Origin: an uncultured Lachnoclostridium sp.
GTDB taxonomy: Bacteria > Bacillota > Clostridia > Lachnospirales > Lachnospiraceae
Direction of reading: 5' to 3'
NCBI GenBank assembly: GCA_905212635.1
Contig: CAJMFH010000007.1
Location: forward strand, 28,706 to 92,705
DNA: 64,000 bases
Every line of letters starts with the position of its first letter. Position 1 is the stretch's first letter. Of the stretch, positions 17,359-25,765 are shown piece by piece. The notes beneath the pieces are model-generated. The model was given only the letters and a program-made list of their open reading frames with translations. It was not told where the DNA came from and searched no databases. The translations under genes and the position numbers were made by a program.

Positions 17359-17387
17359 TTGAATTATATTTTTTATTGTGTTATACT
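17359..17387 (+). promoter_or_regulatory. Promoter of the DtxR-type gene
   Basis: TTGAAT (17359-17364) and TATACT (17382-17387) are 17 bases apart, about 30 bases before the ATG at 17419. Confidence 0.65.
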
Positions 17388-17418
17388 TATATTCAAATAC
17401 TTTCGGGGAGGAATCGAG

Positions 17419-17787
17419 ATGACCTTAAATGAATCTTCAGAGAATTACCTTGAGATGATTCTTATGTTAAGCAAAAAACTTCCGGTCGTCCGTTCTGTTG
17501 ATATTGCGGAAAACATGGGCTTTAAGAAATCCAGTGTCAGTGTGGCGATGAAACATCTGAGGGAGGATGACTATATCACAGTCACAAAGCCGGGGTTTAT
17601 TTATCTGACAGATAAGGGACGGGAAGTGGCAGAAATGATTTATGAACGCCATGAGCTTTTGACGTCCTGGCTCATTCAGTTAGGAGTAGATGAAAATGTT
17701 GCGGCAGAAGACGCCTGCCGGATGGAGCATGACATCAGCAAAGAAAGTTTTCAGGCAATCAAAAAATATATATTGGACAACAATTAA
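17419..17787 (+). CDS. DtxR/MntR-family metal-dependent repressor
   Basis: 122 residues from the ATG at 17419, chosen because GGGGAGGAA lies just before it. The N-terminal winged helix (about 1-60: ESSENYLEMILMLSK, VDIAENMGFKKSSVSVAMKHL) is followed by the dimerisation/metal domain with DACRMEHDIS, equivalent to the Cys/Glu/His metal ligands of DtxR. There is no C-terminal SH3 domain, so it is the short MntR-like form. Divergent transcription from feoA and the palindrome on the feoA promoter suggest it represses Fe(II) uptake when metal is plentiful. Confidence 0.9.
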   Translation: MTLNESSENYLEMILMLSKKLPVVRSVDIAENMGFKKSSVSVAMKHLREDDYITVTKPGFIYLTDKGREVAEMIYERHELLTSWLIQLGVDENVAAEDACRMEHDISKESFQAIKKYILDNN

Positions 17788-17817
17788 TTTTTGTATTATT
17801 TTCATACTTCAACTCTC

Positions 17818-17878
17818 AGCAAAGGAGCTGATAGGATTGCGGTAACCCCGTTTCCCTGTCAGCTCCTTGCTAGTTTTC
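17818..17878. terminator. Bidirectional terminator between dtxR-type and SPOCS genes
   Basis: A long stem pairs AGCAAAGGAGCTGATAGG (17818-17835) with CCTGTCAGCTCCTTGCT (17855-17871). T-rich sequence follows on the plus strand. It sits between two convergent genes. Confidence 0.75.
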
Positions 17879-17885
17879 ATGGTTG

Positions 17886-19451
17886 TTATCCTGCCGGTTC
17901 CATCTCTTTCACAATAAGGAGAATCTGGCCCGGCGTAAGTGTTTCTTCCTCTAATTGATTGGTCTCGGCGATGGCATCGCTCGTCGTGTAAAATTGTTTA
18001 GCGATGTCCCACAGCTGCTCGCCCGGCTTTACCACATAACCGACCATCCCCGGCTCTTTGGCACGCGCTGTCATATCCATCTCCTGTTCTTCCACGCCCG
18101 AGATGATTGGCTCTTCATGATTTTCAAAAGCAAGGACATCCAAAACGAGCACCGCCTTAATGTCTGCTTCATTTTCTCCGAGAAGAGTTCCGCTGATCTG
18201 CTCTACACTCACATCCAGACGAATGTCGCTGTCTTTGTCCGCCCCCGGAATCTGCACTTCCTGCTCAAATGGCAGCATTCCCTTTGCCGCCGCCAGAGGT
18301 GCCTGTGCATCCGAAGATTGATACAATATATTGATATCTAAAATTCCTTCTACCACCACACTGTCTTTTCCCACACGCTTTTCATCTACCCGCGCCTCTC
18401 CGCTCACTTTCCATATCTGAAGCGGCTGCCGGCTCTCGTCCAGTAAAATTTTTCCATCTACCCGCGACTTGTTTTTATTTTTCATTAAAAGATTTTCAAA
18501 ATACGACATTTCGTATACCGGTGTACACTGCTTTGAAGTAGAATAAAAATCAGTCAGAAGTTCCATCTGCTCCTGTCCATATGCCGAAATATTAAACGCA
18601 ATAACCACCTCTACGTCTAGGATCCGGTCTTCGCCGTCTTCATCCGGTTTTACTTCCATTTCATAGCTGTGAATGTGCGACTTGACCTGAAGAACACTGG
18701 TTTCGTCACATCCCCCGCACGGAATTTCTCCCTGAACCGGCACCTGACATTCATGATATCCGAGACCTGCTGGCTCTTCCGCATTGAGATACAACACGAA
18801 AATACCCACTTCTCCCGTCACGATCATTTTGTCCTCTTCGCACCTCGTCTCAATTTCATTGAGTGACACATCTTCATACAAAATGCGCCCGATCGTGTCT
18901 TTGGTTCCCGGCAGGCGGCACTCATCGCGCACACGCAGCGTATCCTTTTTTGCCAGAAGTAGTTTTGTGATATCCATTGTCTTTTTCTTCGTGTACACAT
19001 CATCCTCTGCCACAACATCCACCGCACCTTCTCCGTCATAAATTGTCTCCGCAGCCACAGAAAAAACAATTACAGCACGAATACCCAGTTTTCGCGAATT
19101 GATCAGATCAGCACGAAAATCTTCGATACTTGCCTGAATGGAAATTTCCTCCTCCCGCACTCCCTCACAATCCATTTTCACGGTTTCGTAAAACGGCGTA
19201 TTGCCGGCAAGATCGCATACGGGAACGTCATCCTCTCCTGCATACAATACGGTAAAATGCAAGGCTCCGCGGATTTCCAATTCACCATCCCGCAGATGCA
19301 TTTCCTCAATAACTACGTTTCCTTTTTCCTGCATAATGCTCCGTGCATCCGGCTTGATATCCGGCACATTATAATCGGTATCTATTGTCGTCGTAACTTC
19401 TTTTCTACTGTTGCAATGGTTCATATGAACCTTTTGTTTTATAAGTTCCAT
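17886..19451 (-). CDS. SPOCS (DUF3794) and LysM domain protein, spore-coat type
   Basis: 521 residues from the ATG at 19451, which has a GGAGGGG ribosome site; the frame extends further upstream without one. Repeated DUF3794/SPOCS modules lie at about 35-130, 165-255 and 330-440 (recurring pattern: Val-rich strand, then a call for a conserved Glu/Asp before LYAGEDDVP-like turns). A C-terminal LysM domain (about 466-515: GYVVKPGEQLWDIAKQFYTT) should bind peptidoglycan. DUF3794 proteins are found in spore-forming Clostridia and relate to spore morphogenesis proteins such as SpoVID. It is divergent from veg. Confidence 0.82.
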   Translation of the reverse strand: MELIKQKVHMNHCNSRKEVTTTIDTDYNVPDIKPDARSIMQEKGNVVIEEMHLRDGELEIRGALHFTVLYAGEDDVPVCDLAGNTPFYETVKMDCEGVREEEISIQASIEDFRADLINSRKLGIRAVIVFSVAAETIYDGEGAVDVVAEDDVYTKKKTMDITKLLLAKKDTLRVRDECRLPGTKDTIGRILYEDVSLNEIETRCEEDKMIVTGEVGIFVLYLNAEEPAGLGYHECQVPVQGEIPCGGCDETSVLQVKSHIHSYEMEVKPDEDGEDRILDVEVVIAFNISAYGQEQMELLTDFYSTSKQCTPVYEMSYFENLLMKNKNKSRVDGKILLDESRQPLQIWKVSGEARVDEKRVGKDSVVVEGILDINILYQSSDAQAPLAAAKGMLPFEQEVQIPGADKDSDIRLDVSVEQISGTLLGENEADIKAVLVLDVLAFENHEEPIISGVEEQEMDMTARAKEPGMVGYVVKPGEQLWDIAKQFYTTSDAIAETNQLEEETLTPGQILLIVKEMEPAG

Positions 19452-19591
19452 AGCCCCTCCACTGTCCAAAGTTTTTCTCTCTTTTTTATAACTATTCACA
19501 CCATCCCGGAAATATGCCACTTGCAGTCGTTAAAAGAAAACCTTTTTTATGCATAATTTCTAATTTTTGGCATATAATAGTGTTAGGAGAC

Positions 19592-19620
19592 TTGACAAGC
19601 ACAATATTATGTAGTACAAT
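19592..19620 (+). promoter_or_regulatory. veg promoter
   Basis: A perfect TTGACA (19592-19597) is separated by 17 bases from TACAAT (19615-19620). This is close to the sigma-A consensus, as expected for the strongly expressed veg gene. Confidence 0.82.
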
Positions 19621-19710
19621 GAGTATGTATTTCTATATATCGTGGTTATACACTTGGGATATTTATTGATTAGAACGTTCCTGTGTAAGCAGGGGAAAGG
19701 CCGGTTGACT

Positions 19711-19956
19711 ATGATTAAGGCAGATGTTGGTTCTGTAAGAAGAGCCGTAAGCAAACACATCGGTAGCAAAGTGGTGATTCGATGCAACCTTGGAAGACAC
19801 CGCGTAGATGTCACAGAGGGAATCATTACGGACACGTATCCCAGCATATTTCTAATTTCCGTAAAAAATGGATTTGAAGATACGTTTCAGACCGTATCTT
19901 ACAGCTACACCGATGTACTGACACACGACGTCCAGATTAAGCTTTGTAAAGCATAA
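19711..19956 (+). CDS. veg: Veg family protein
   Basis: 81 residues from the ATG at 19711 (MIKADVGSVRRAVSKHIGSK), with the central GRHRVDVTEGIITDTYPSIF characteristic of the family. Veg in Bacillus is a small abundant protein linked to biofilm matrix expression and spore outgrowth. A strong promoter lies upstream and a strong terminator downstream, so it is monocistronic. An upstream in-frame start at 19642 is not supported by a ribosome site. Confidence 0.92.
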   Translation: MIKADVGSVRRAVSKHIGSKVVIRCNLGRHRVDVTEGIITDTYPSIFLISVKNGFEDTFQTVSYSYTDVLTHDVQIKLCKA

Positions 19957-19979
19957 TAACTTTATATTACTTTTCTCAC

Positions 19980-20016
19980 GAAAACGGGCAGCCGCAAGGC
20001 CGCCCGTTTTCCCTTT
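19980..20016 (+). terminator. Intrinsic terminator after veg
   Basis: GAAAACGGGC-A-GC pairs with GC-CGCCCGTTTTC around a CGCAAG-type loop, followed by CCTTTT. It may also serve the convergent coaBC gene. Confidence 0.85.
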
Positions 20017-20040
20017 TGTCAATCATGGTTTGATTTATTT

Positions 20041-21228
20041 TTATGCATTCTGGATTGCATCCAATACCGCCTCCGCCACTTGTTCTTTGGACATACACGG
20101 AAGCTCTACGATTCCTTCTTCCATCACGAGTGTGACTACATTGGTATCGGTTCCAAATCCCGCGCCCTCATCCCGCAGGTTATTGGCAACGATCAAATCC
20201 GCTTTTTTCTTATGCAGTTTCTTTTTCGAATTCTCCACCAAATTTTCCGTTTCCATCGAAAATCCGCAGATAAACTGTTCCGGTTTGCGGTGTTCACCAA
20301 GGTATGCGAGAATATCTGTCGTCCGTTTCATCGGCAGGGACAGGTCGCCGTCTTTTTTCTTAATCTTCTCATCGCTCACGGAAAGCGGTGTATAATCTGC
20401 AACAGCGGCTGCTTTGATGATGATATCCATCTGCGGTGCACGTTCTTTTACAGCTTCAAACATATCCTGTGCGCTTACCACAGGCACAACATCGACAAAT
20501 AACGGTGCCGGCAGACTCGTCGGAGCTGTCACAAGCGTCACGTCTGCGCCTCTCCGCATAGCAATTTTTGCCAGTGCATATCCCATCTTCCCGGTGGAAT
20601 GATTGGTGATATAACGTACCGGGTCAATCGCTTCCTGCGTCGCTCCCGCCGTCACAAGCACTTTCTTTCCTGTCATATCTTTTTCAAACTGAATTTCGCG
20701 CAAAATATATTCCAAAAGGACATCTTCGGACGGAAGTTTTCCTTTTCCTTCCACACGGCACGCAAGCATACCAGATGCCGGTTCAATCACTTCCATGCCA
20801 AATTCCTTTAATTTCTTCAAATTTGCCTGTACAATTAGATTTTCGTACATATTGGTATTCATCGCCGGTGCGACGATTTTTCTGCATTTGCAGGCAAGAA
20901 GTGTCGTCGTAAGCATATCATCGGCAATCCCTGCTGCCATTTTCCCAATCACATTGGCAGATGCCGGTGCCACAAGTACCACATCGGCTTTTTCGCCGAG
21001 CGCCACATGCTCAATATTATAATTAAAATTGCGGTCAAACGTATCCACCAGACATTTGTGCGCCGTCAGCGTTTCAAATGTGATCGGATTGATAATATTG
21101 GTCGCATTTTTTGTCATAATTACATGCACATCACAGTGCAGTTTTGTCAGCATGCTGGTAAGATTTGCCATTTTGTAAGCAGCAATGCTTCCCGTCACGC
21201 CGAGAACCACCGTTTTCCCTTTTAACAT
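20041..21228 (-). CDS. coaBC: Bifunctional phosphopantothenoylcysteine synthetase/decarboxylase
   Basis: 395 residues, the standard length. The N-terminal CoaC flavoprotein domain has GVTGSIAAYKMANL, the active-site His region (YNIEHVALG), and the PAMNTNMYEN and substrate-clamp GMLACRVEGKG motifs. The C-terminal CoaB domain has GKKVLVTAGATQEAIDPVRYITNHS and KKADLIVANN. It converts 4'-phosphopantothenate plus Cys to 4'-phosphopantetheine in CoA synthesis. It lies 13 bases after panD and is probably co-transcribed with it. Confidence 0.96.
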   Translation of the reverse strand: MLKGKTVVLGVTGSIAAYKMANLTSMLTKLHCDVHVIMTKNATNIINPITFETLTAHKCLVDTFDRNFNYNIEHVALGEKADVVLVAPASANVIGKMAAGIADDMLTTTLLACKCRKIVAPAMNTNMYENLIVQANLKKLKEFGMEVIEPASGMLACRVEGKGKLPSEDVLLEYILREIQFEKDMTGKKVLVTAGATQEAIDPVRYITNHSTGKMGYALAKIAMRRGADVTLVTAPTSLPAPLFVDVVPVVSAQDMFEAVKERAPQMDIIIKAAAVADYTPLSVSDEKIKKKDGDLSLPMKRTTDILAYLGEHRKPEQFICGFSMETENLVENSKKKLHKKKADLIVANNLRDEGAGFGTDTNVVTLVMEEGIVELPCMSKEQVAEAVLDAIQNA

Positions 21229-21241
21229 AACGGCCTCCTGT

Positions 21242-21625
21242 CTACATCAATTGTCCATGTTTTTCATACGTCGAGATCTGCTTGATCTTATTGTCGCCAT
21301 CCACAAAAACCACTTTCGGTTTGTGTGTCTTTGCTTCTTCCGGTGTCATATCGGCGTATGCCATCAAAATGATATGGTCGCCGACCTGTACCATACGCGC
21401 GGCTGCCCCATTCAGGCAGATCATACCGGAGTTTTCCTCACCGGCGATCGTATATGTCTCAAAACGGCTTCCATTTTCTACGTCTACAATCTGGACTTTT
21501 TCATATTCCAAAATCCCGGCAGCTTCCATCAAAACAGGATCTACCGTAATACTTCCTACATAATTTAGTTCTGCCTGTACTACTGTTGCACGATGAATTT
21601 TCCCTTTCAACATCGAAATATTCAT
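21242..21625 (-). CDS. panD: Aspartate 1-decarboxylase proenzyme
   Basis: 127 residues. It contains the self-cleavage site YVGSITVD, where Gly-Ser becomes the pyruvoyl group, and the conserved NGAAARMVQVGDHIILMAYA segment. It makes beta-alanine for pantothenate synthesis. The panB and panC genes are nearly 27-30 kb away in this window, so the pathway is split between two loci. The Lrp-type regulator just upstream is on the same strand. Confidence 0.96.
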   Translation of the reverse strand: MNISMLKGKIHRATVVQAELNYVGSITVDPVLMEAAGILEYEKVQIVDVENGSRFETYTIAGEENSGMICLNGAAARMVQVGDHIILMAYADMTPEEAKTHKPKVVFVDGDNKIKQISTYEKHGQLM

Positions 21626-21658
21626 AATACTGTATCCTTCTTTCTCTTCAACTCAATG

Positions 21659-22108
21659 TTACTGTACTGCCACTTCCCGATGTTCTACCGATGTAGAAAA
21701 CACGATAAGCGTCTTGGTTCTTCCATATACCTGCAATTCTCCGATAAACTGGTCCAGCTCGTCCGTACTCTTAAACTGAACTTCCAAAAGCATCGAATAA
21801 TCGCCCGTCACACAATTGCACTCGATTACATTCGGCCAATTCTCAATATAAGGATAGAACTCCTTCTTATCTTTCGGCGCAACTTCAAGATTAATGAATG
21901 CTTTAATGTGATATCCCAGCAGTTCCGGATTCAGACTCGCATGAAATCCGGTAATATAATTCTGTTTCACGAGATGATTGATCCTCGCAGACACGGCAGG
22001 CGCTGTCAGGAAGACTTCCTGCGCAATGTCCTTTACAGGTGTTCTAGCATCTTTTTGTAAAATTGTCAATATTTTTTTATCAATTGCATCTAACTGATCG
22101 TTTTTCAT
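21659..22108 (-). CDS. Lrp/AsnC-family regulator
   Basis: 149 residues. An N-terminal helix-turn-helix (TPVKDIAQEVFLTAPAVSARINHL) is followed by a RAM/AsnC ligand-binding domain (KAFINLEV; VTGDYSMLLEVQFKSTDELDQFI). Family members sense amino acids or related small molecules. Lying 33 bases ahead of panD-coaBC on the same strand, it may sense a pathway-linked amino acid, but no operator was identified. Confidence 0.9.
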   Translation of the reverse strand: MKNDQLDAIDKKILTILQKDARTPVKDIAQEVFLTAPAVSARINHLVKQNYITGFHASLNPELLGYHIKAFINLEVAPKDKKEFYPYIENWPNVIECNCVTGDYSMLLEVQFKSTDELDQFIGELQVYGRTKTLIVFSTSVEHREVAVQ

Positions 22109-22415
22109 ATCTGACGCCCTCTTCTATTTTGGGTAACGACTCAGAATCTAATGTACGGAAATCCACGAATCGCTACATCCTTCGTTTTTGTTCACTGACT
22201 TAGTATAACACGATTTTTTCATTTCGTCCATAGGCACTTTATTAAATAAATCAAAACTCTTCTTTAACTTCGTTTAATAATGTTTTTCATTTAATAATTT
22301 ATAGTTATTAGTTCTTATCCTTCTGCTATTGACTTTTCTCTTTACTTATACTATGATGTCACTTGTTCAAATCGCTATTTGCGAAACCTTTAAACTTTAT
22401 AATAATATCAAAAAA

Positions 22416-22597
22416 GTAACTATTCAGGACAAAGTGTAGAAAACAATGGCTCGCCGTGCTTGCACGCAAGAGACATTGTTTTTTCACTTTGGCCGAATAG
22501 GGCTCCTCCCTCCCACAGATGAGCATTTTTAGCCGACAGGCGAAAAAGAACACGAAGTGTTCAAATGCGAATGTGGGAGGGGAGTCCTGAATAGTTA
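22416..22597. repeat. MITE-like element, long form of the dispersed inverted repeat
   Basis: About 182 bp bounded by GTAACTATTCAGGAC (22416-22430) and GTCCTGAATAGTTA (22584-22597). The interior holds secondary hairpins: AACAATG...CATTGTT around GTGCTTGCAC, then a stretch that includes AAATGCGAATGTGGGAGGGG. The latter, inverted, reappears at the 42.1-kb copy. No protein is encoded. Terminal inverted repeats with a structured non-coding interior fit a MITE or related mobile palindrome. Confidence 0.8.
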
Positions 22598-22600
22598 TTT

Positions 22601-22632
22601 AAAAAGAGATTCCCAAAACGGAATCTCTTTTT
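22601..22632 (-). terminator. Intrinsic terminator after the GGDEF-like gene
   Basis: A perfect 13-bp stem, AAAAAGAGATTCC with GGAATCTCTTTTT, around a 6-base loop, 29 bases past the stop codon at 22661. Confidence 0.85.
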
Positions 22633-22660
22633 ACTTGTCTGGGCAGGAAACTCCTGCCTC

Positions 22661-24247
22661 TTATATATGTACTCTTTCTTCTACCAGATCATACAATTCG
22701 ATCTCTTCGTCGCATTCCTGCGGCATCTGTGCAAACGCATAACGAATTCTGATCGGTTCTCTTCGATGACGGTTTTTGTTTTGTATGACGGCTTCTACAT
22801 TTGTCAGGCACTCCTGTACCTGAACAGATTTTATATATTTGAGAACAACCATAAATTCCCTGTCATTGAGACGATAACATTTTCCGCGCGATTCAAATAT
22901 CGTTCGGATACAGTCTGCGGTGTCAAGGATAAGCTGCTCAAATTTCCATTTTTCTTTTTCCGTATAATCCATATCATTTTCAATCACAAACCGGACATAT
23001 GTCAATTCATCAGAGGCATCCCCGGTGTTTCGGAACCGTTGAAATGCTTCTTCATTTTCCATTCCCGAGAGCGGATCAAACTGGTCTGTCTTCTTATATT
23101 CCGCCACTCTGCGATCCATTTCAAACCGATGGAATAAACTGGCAATTCCAACCCGCCACGTAACGGCGATAAAAATCAGGATTCCCAGACTGAACCAGAC
23201 CGCATAGGAAGAGTCATGGTCAATATGAAATTCGACAATTGCGATAAAGGCAAATATAAAAAGAAGTCCAATCCCTTTTACCAGCGTCCGCATCAATGCT
23301 TTCTGATACAATTGCAGTTCCTGAATCAAATACTTTAATGAAAATGCAATGGAAACCAGAAGCAGCGCATGTTCCATATACACTAAGCGGTACATCGGAA
23401 TCCCCGTAATCTTATAAATTAATACGGACAATATCAGCAGACCTTCAAAACCAAATGCCAGATATCCCAGCACCGGATAATGTTTGCTGAGCATCTCTTT
23501 GATAAACATCAGGCAAAAAACCGGCATCAGATACATGGCAAGGTAGGACACCATTGCAATGACAGGTGCATGGCCGGTAAAGAACTGCAACAGCCTTGAA
23601 TCTACGACAATCCACACTCCCGCCGCCAGAATAAACAATCCAAGATTGGTAAAGGCAGATACTAATTTGTCCGGTATTTTTTTCCGGAAAAGCATGGTTG
23701 TAAAAAGCAGTGTCACCGATGCTATAAGAGTGATGATCGCAAAGATTACCACGTATATATTTTTTAGGAACATACGCATCAATATCGCATCTTTCTGTCC
23801 CAGACAGCACGTTCCGATCAACTTCAGGTTCAATGCTTTTTCATCATTTAATGTACGGATGCGGATCGTTTTTCCGGAAATGTCGTCTGGCAATTCGATC
23901 CACCGCACGATAATTCCTCTGTCGCGGTTGTCATCTTTGCACTCAAACACTTTATTTTCGCCAACAAATACTTCCATCATCGACCAGTAACTTTCAATCG
24001 CAAGCACCTGATGACGTGGCTCCTGATTTTTTGTCGTATACGAATACACCAGATACGAATCATTATCTTCTGTTTCACTAACATCCGGTGTTTTCGCCCA
24101 AACGTCATTAAGTTCGGTTACTTCCGACTGACTAAATGCTCCCTCGTATTCCCCCAGATGATACGAACGCACGCAGAAGAAAATTGTCATAAGAACAATT
24201 ACAATCACACTTATTGCATAGCCGTATCTTACACGATGTTTTTTCAT
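22661..24247 (-). CDS. Multi-pass membrane protein with degenerate GGDEF domain
   Basis: 528 residues. One N-terminal helix (about 10-27) is followed by an extracytoplasmic beta-rich domain (about 30-170), then about seven helices (175-375), resembling 7TMR-DISM receptors. The C-terminal 140 residues align with GGDEF domains (DQFDPLSGMENEEAFQRF start; YRLNDREFMVVLKYI at the active-site turn). The signature GGDEF is NDREF here, so diguanylate cyclase activity is not expected; it may bind nucleotide or act as a dead signalling domain. It lies 15 bases after a small membrane protein gene, probably in the same operon. Confidence 0.75.
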   Translation of the reverse strand: MKKHRVRYGYAISVIVIVLMTIFFCVRSYHLGEYEGAFSQSEVTELNDVWAKTPDVSETEDNDSYLVYSYTTKNQEPRHQVLAIESYWSMMEVFVGENKVFECKDDNRDRGIIVRWIELPDDISGKTIRIRTLNDEKALNLKLIGTCCLGQKDAILMRMFLKNIYVVIFAIITLIASVTLLFTTMLFRKKIPDKLVSAFTNLGLFILAAGVWIVVDSRLLQFFTGHAPVIAMVSYLAMYLMPVFCLMFIKEMLSKHYPVLGYLAFGFEGLLILSVLIYKITGIPMYRLVYMEHALLLVSIAFSLKYLIQELQLYQKALMRTLVKGIGLLFIFAFIAIVEFHIDHDSSYAVWFSLGILIFIAVTWRVGIASLFHRFEMDRRVAEYKKTDQFDPLSGMENEEAFQRFRNTGDASDELTYVRFVIENDMDYTEKEKWKFEQLILDTADCIRTIFESRGKCYRLNDREFMVVLKYIKSVQVQECLTNVEAVIQNKNRHRREPIRIRYAFAQMPQECDEEIELYDLVEERVHI

Positions 24248-24262
24248 CCAAACACCCTTTCC

Positions 24263-24784
24263 TCATAATCTTGGTTGTTTTTTTAATCCAAATATCCCAG
24301 CGACATATTTTCCCGGCGCTTTTTCAATCTGATCATTATATTTGCTTACACAGCGGTCATATTCCGCCTCTGCCGCATGGTACATAAATGCTTCATCCTT
24401 TAACTTCATGCAGATCATTCGAATCTTTTCTTCACATTGAAGATTTCCGTGCTCTTTTACTTCCACAAGCAGTTTTCCAAGAATTTCCTCCATTTGACGG
24501 TACGCAGCAAGTTTTTCCTCTTTCCCCATCGCCATAAGATCTTTGTCCAGAACAGCGTGTGCGTCTTCAAATGTCTTTCCTTCCTGATGATAACTTTCGA
24601 CATATTCGGTAAGCCGCTTTGCCATGTTCCATTTTTCCATCTGGTAACTATCCACTTTGAGATATTTTTCCCGCGTCTCTTCCTGTAATTTTGTCAAATT
24701 ATAAAAAATAGTAACAACAGCAATACATGTAAAAACAATAATTGCCGTTATCACCCATACAATCCAGCTCATTTTATTCTCCAT
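24263..24784 (-). CDS. Small membrane-anchored helical protein, unknown
   Basis: 173 residues. One N-terminal membrane helix (about 6-28, WIVWVITAIIVFTCIAVVTIF) is followed by a charged helical region (about 30-165) that looks like a coiled coil. There is no enzyme motif. The ATG at codon 5 is an alternative start. It is the first gene of a pair with the degenerate-GGDEF membrane protein and may be its partner; I do not recognise the family. Confidence 0.6.
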   Translation of the reverse strand: MENKMSWIVWVITAIIVFTCIAVVTIFYNLTKLQEETREKYLKVDSYQMEKWNMAKRLTEYVESYHQEGKTFEDAHAVLDKDLMAMGKEEKLAAYRQMEEILGKLLVEVKEHGNLQCEEKIRMICMKLKDEAFMYHAAEAEYDRCVSKYNDQIEKAPGKYVAGIFGLKKQPRL

Positions 24785-24850
24785 TCATATTTTGTTTATG
24801 GAGAGATTATAACATATTAATGGATTGTTTTCAACAAAAACCGCCGAAAC

Positions 24851-24878
24851 TTGACACAAATAAATTTTAATTTATAAT
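24851..24878 (+). promoter_or_regulatory. Promoter of the AraC-type gene at 24908
   Basis: TTGACA (24851-24856) and TATAAT (24873-24878) are 16 bases apart. AAAGGAG (24895-24901) is the ribosome site. Confidence 0.75.
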
Positions 24879-24907
24879 TATAGTATTAACAATAAAAGGA
24901 GATTTTC

Positions 24908-25765
24908 ATGTTTCAGATTCCCAAGCAGACAGCACTAGATTTTTTATGGCTCGGCAAAGAAGCTACGCAGTCACCGGAATGGATTCACTACAGCCGGGCA
25001 TTACATGAATATGAATTGATGATTGTGGACGATGGTATCCTTTACATTGCTGACGAATTTGGCAAATATACCGTTTCAACAGGCGAATACATCCTGATGT
25101 CACCCTGCCGCCATCAATATGGATGGAAGCCTTCTTGCTGTGCCTTTCACTGGCTTCATTTTCGACTTCCGGATACAGAATCCGGGCAAACCTCTTACTT
25201 TGCTCTTCCCACCCAGGCACGCATTCCTGATATTTCCAAAATTCAAGTTCTGCTTTCGCAAATATATCACAATGAGCAGACCTGTGCGGACCTGTCACAG
25301 TCGTCCTTTCTGCTCAGCGCTCTGCTGCTTGAACTTCATAATCAATTGTATTTAAACCGGCGCGTTCTTCAAACCAAACAGAGTGCAGAAGGATTTTCAC
25401 TGCACAATATTGATCTTTGTGAAAAGATCAAAACCTATGTACACTGGAATCGGAGCCACGGTGTAAAAGTCCGGGAAATTGCTTCGTATCTGCAATATTC
25501 CCCACGGCACCTCTCCAGTGTTTTTTCCAAAGTAACAGGAATGCATTTGAAAACATATATTGACAAACAACAGATGGAGGCTGCCAAAGAGCTTCTTTCC
25601 GGCTCTCCGATGAGTATTGCCGAAATCGCCTACCAGCTCGGGTTTTCTGACAGCCACAATTTTTCCCGGACATTTAAGCGTATCACCGGTCAGACTCCCA
25701 AAGATTACCGTTACGAATCCGGTCACGCCACACGCACTCGTTTTTCAGACCCCGGCTGCCGGTAA
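24908..25765 (+). CDS. AraC-family regulator of the GH127 locus
   Basis: 285 residues. An N-terminal cupin-type sugar-sensing domain (about 15-160) is joined to two C-terminal helix-turn-helix motifs (VREIASYLQYSPRHLSSVFSK and IAEIAYQLGFSDSHNFSRTF). It ends convergently with, and overlaps by 21 bases, the GH127 beta-L-arabinofuranosidase gene, so it probably controls arabinose-side-chain use. No operator was pinned down. Confidence 0.88.
   Translation: MFQIPKQTALDFLWLGKEATQSPEWIHYSRALHEYELMIVDDGILYIADEFGKYTVSTGEYILMSPCRHQYGWKPSCCAFHWLHFRLPDTESGQTSYFALPTQARIPDISKIQVLLSQIYHNEQTCADLSQSSFLLSALLLELHNQLYLNRRVLQTKQSAEGFSLHNIDLCEKIKTYVHWNRSHGVKVREIASYLQYSPRHLSSVFSKVTGMHLKTYIDKQQMEAAKELLSGSPMSIAEIAYQLGFSDSHNFSRTFKRITGQTPKDYRYESGHATRTRFSDPGCR

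Larger units (their letters stand above)
22109..22660. other. Gene-free interval between Lrp and GGDEF-like genes
   Basis: About 550 bases. The left part is AT-rich upstream sequence of the Lrp-type gene. The middle is the long copy of the dispersed repeat (22416-22597). The right end is a terminator (22601-22632). Short frames across the repeat are not credible genes. Confidence 0.6.

Noticed and set aside
22359..22742. Small frames across the long repeat
   Set aside because: They are made of repeat and terminator sequence and lack ribosome sites.
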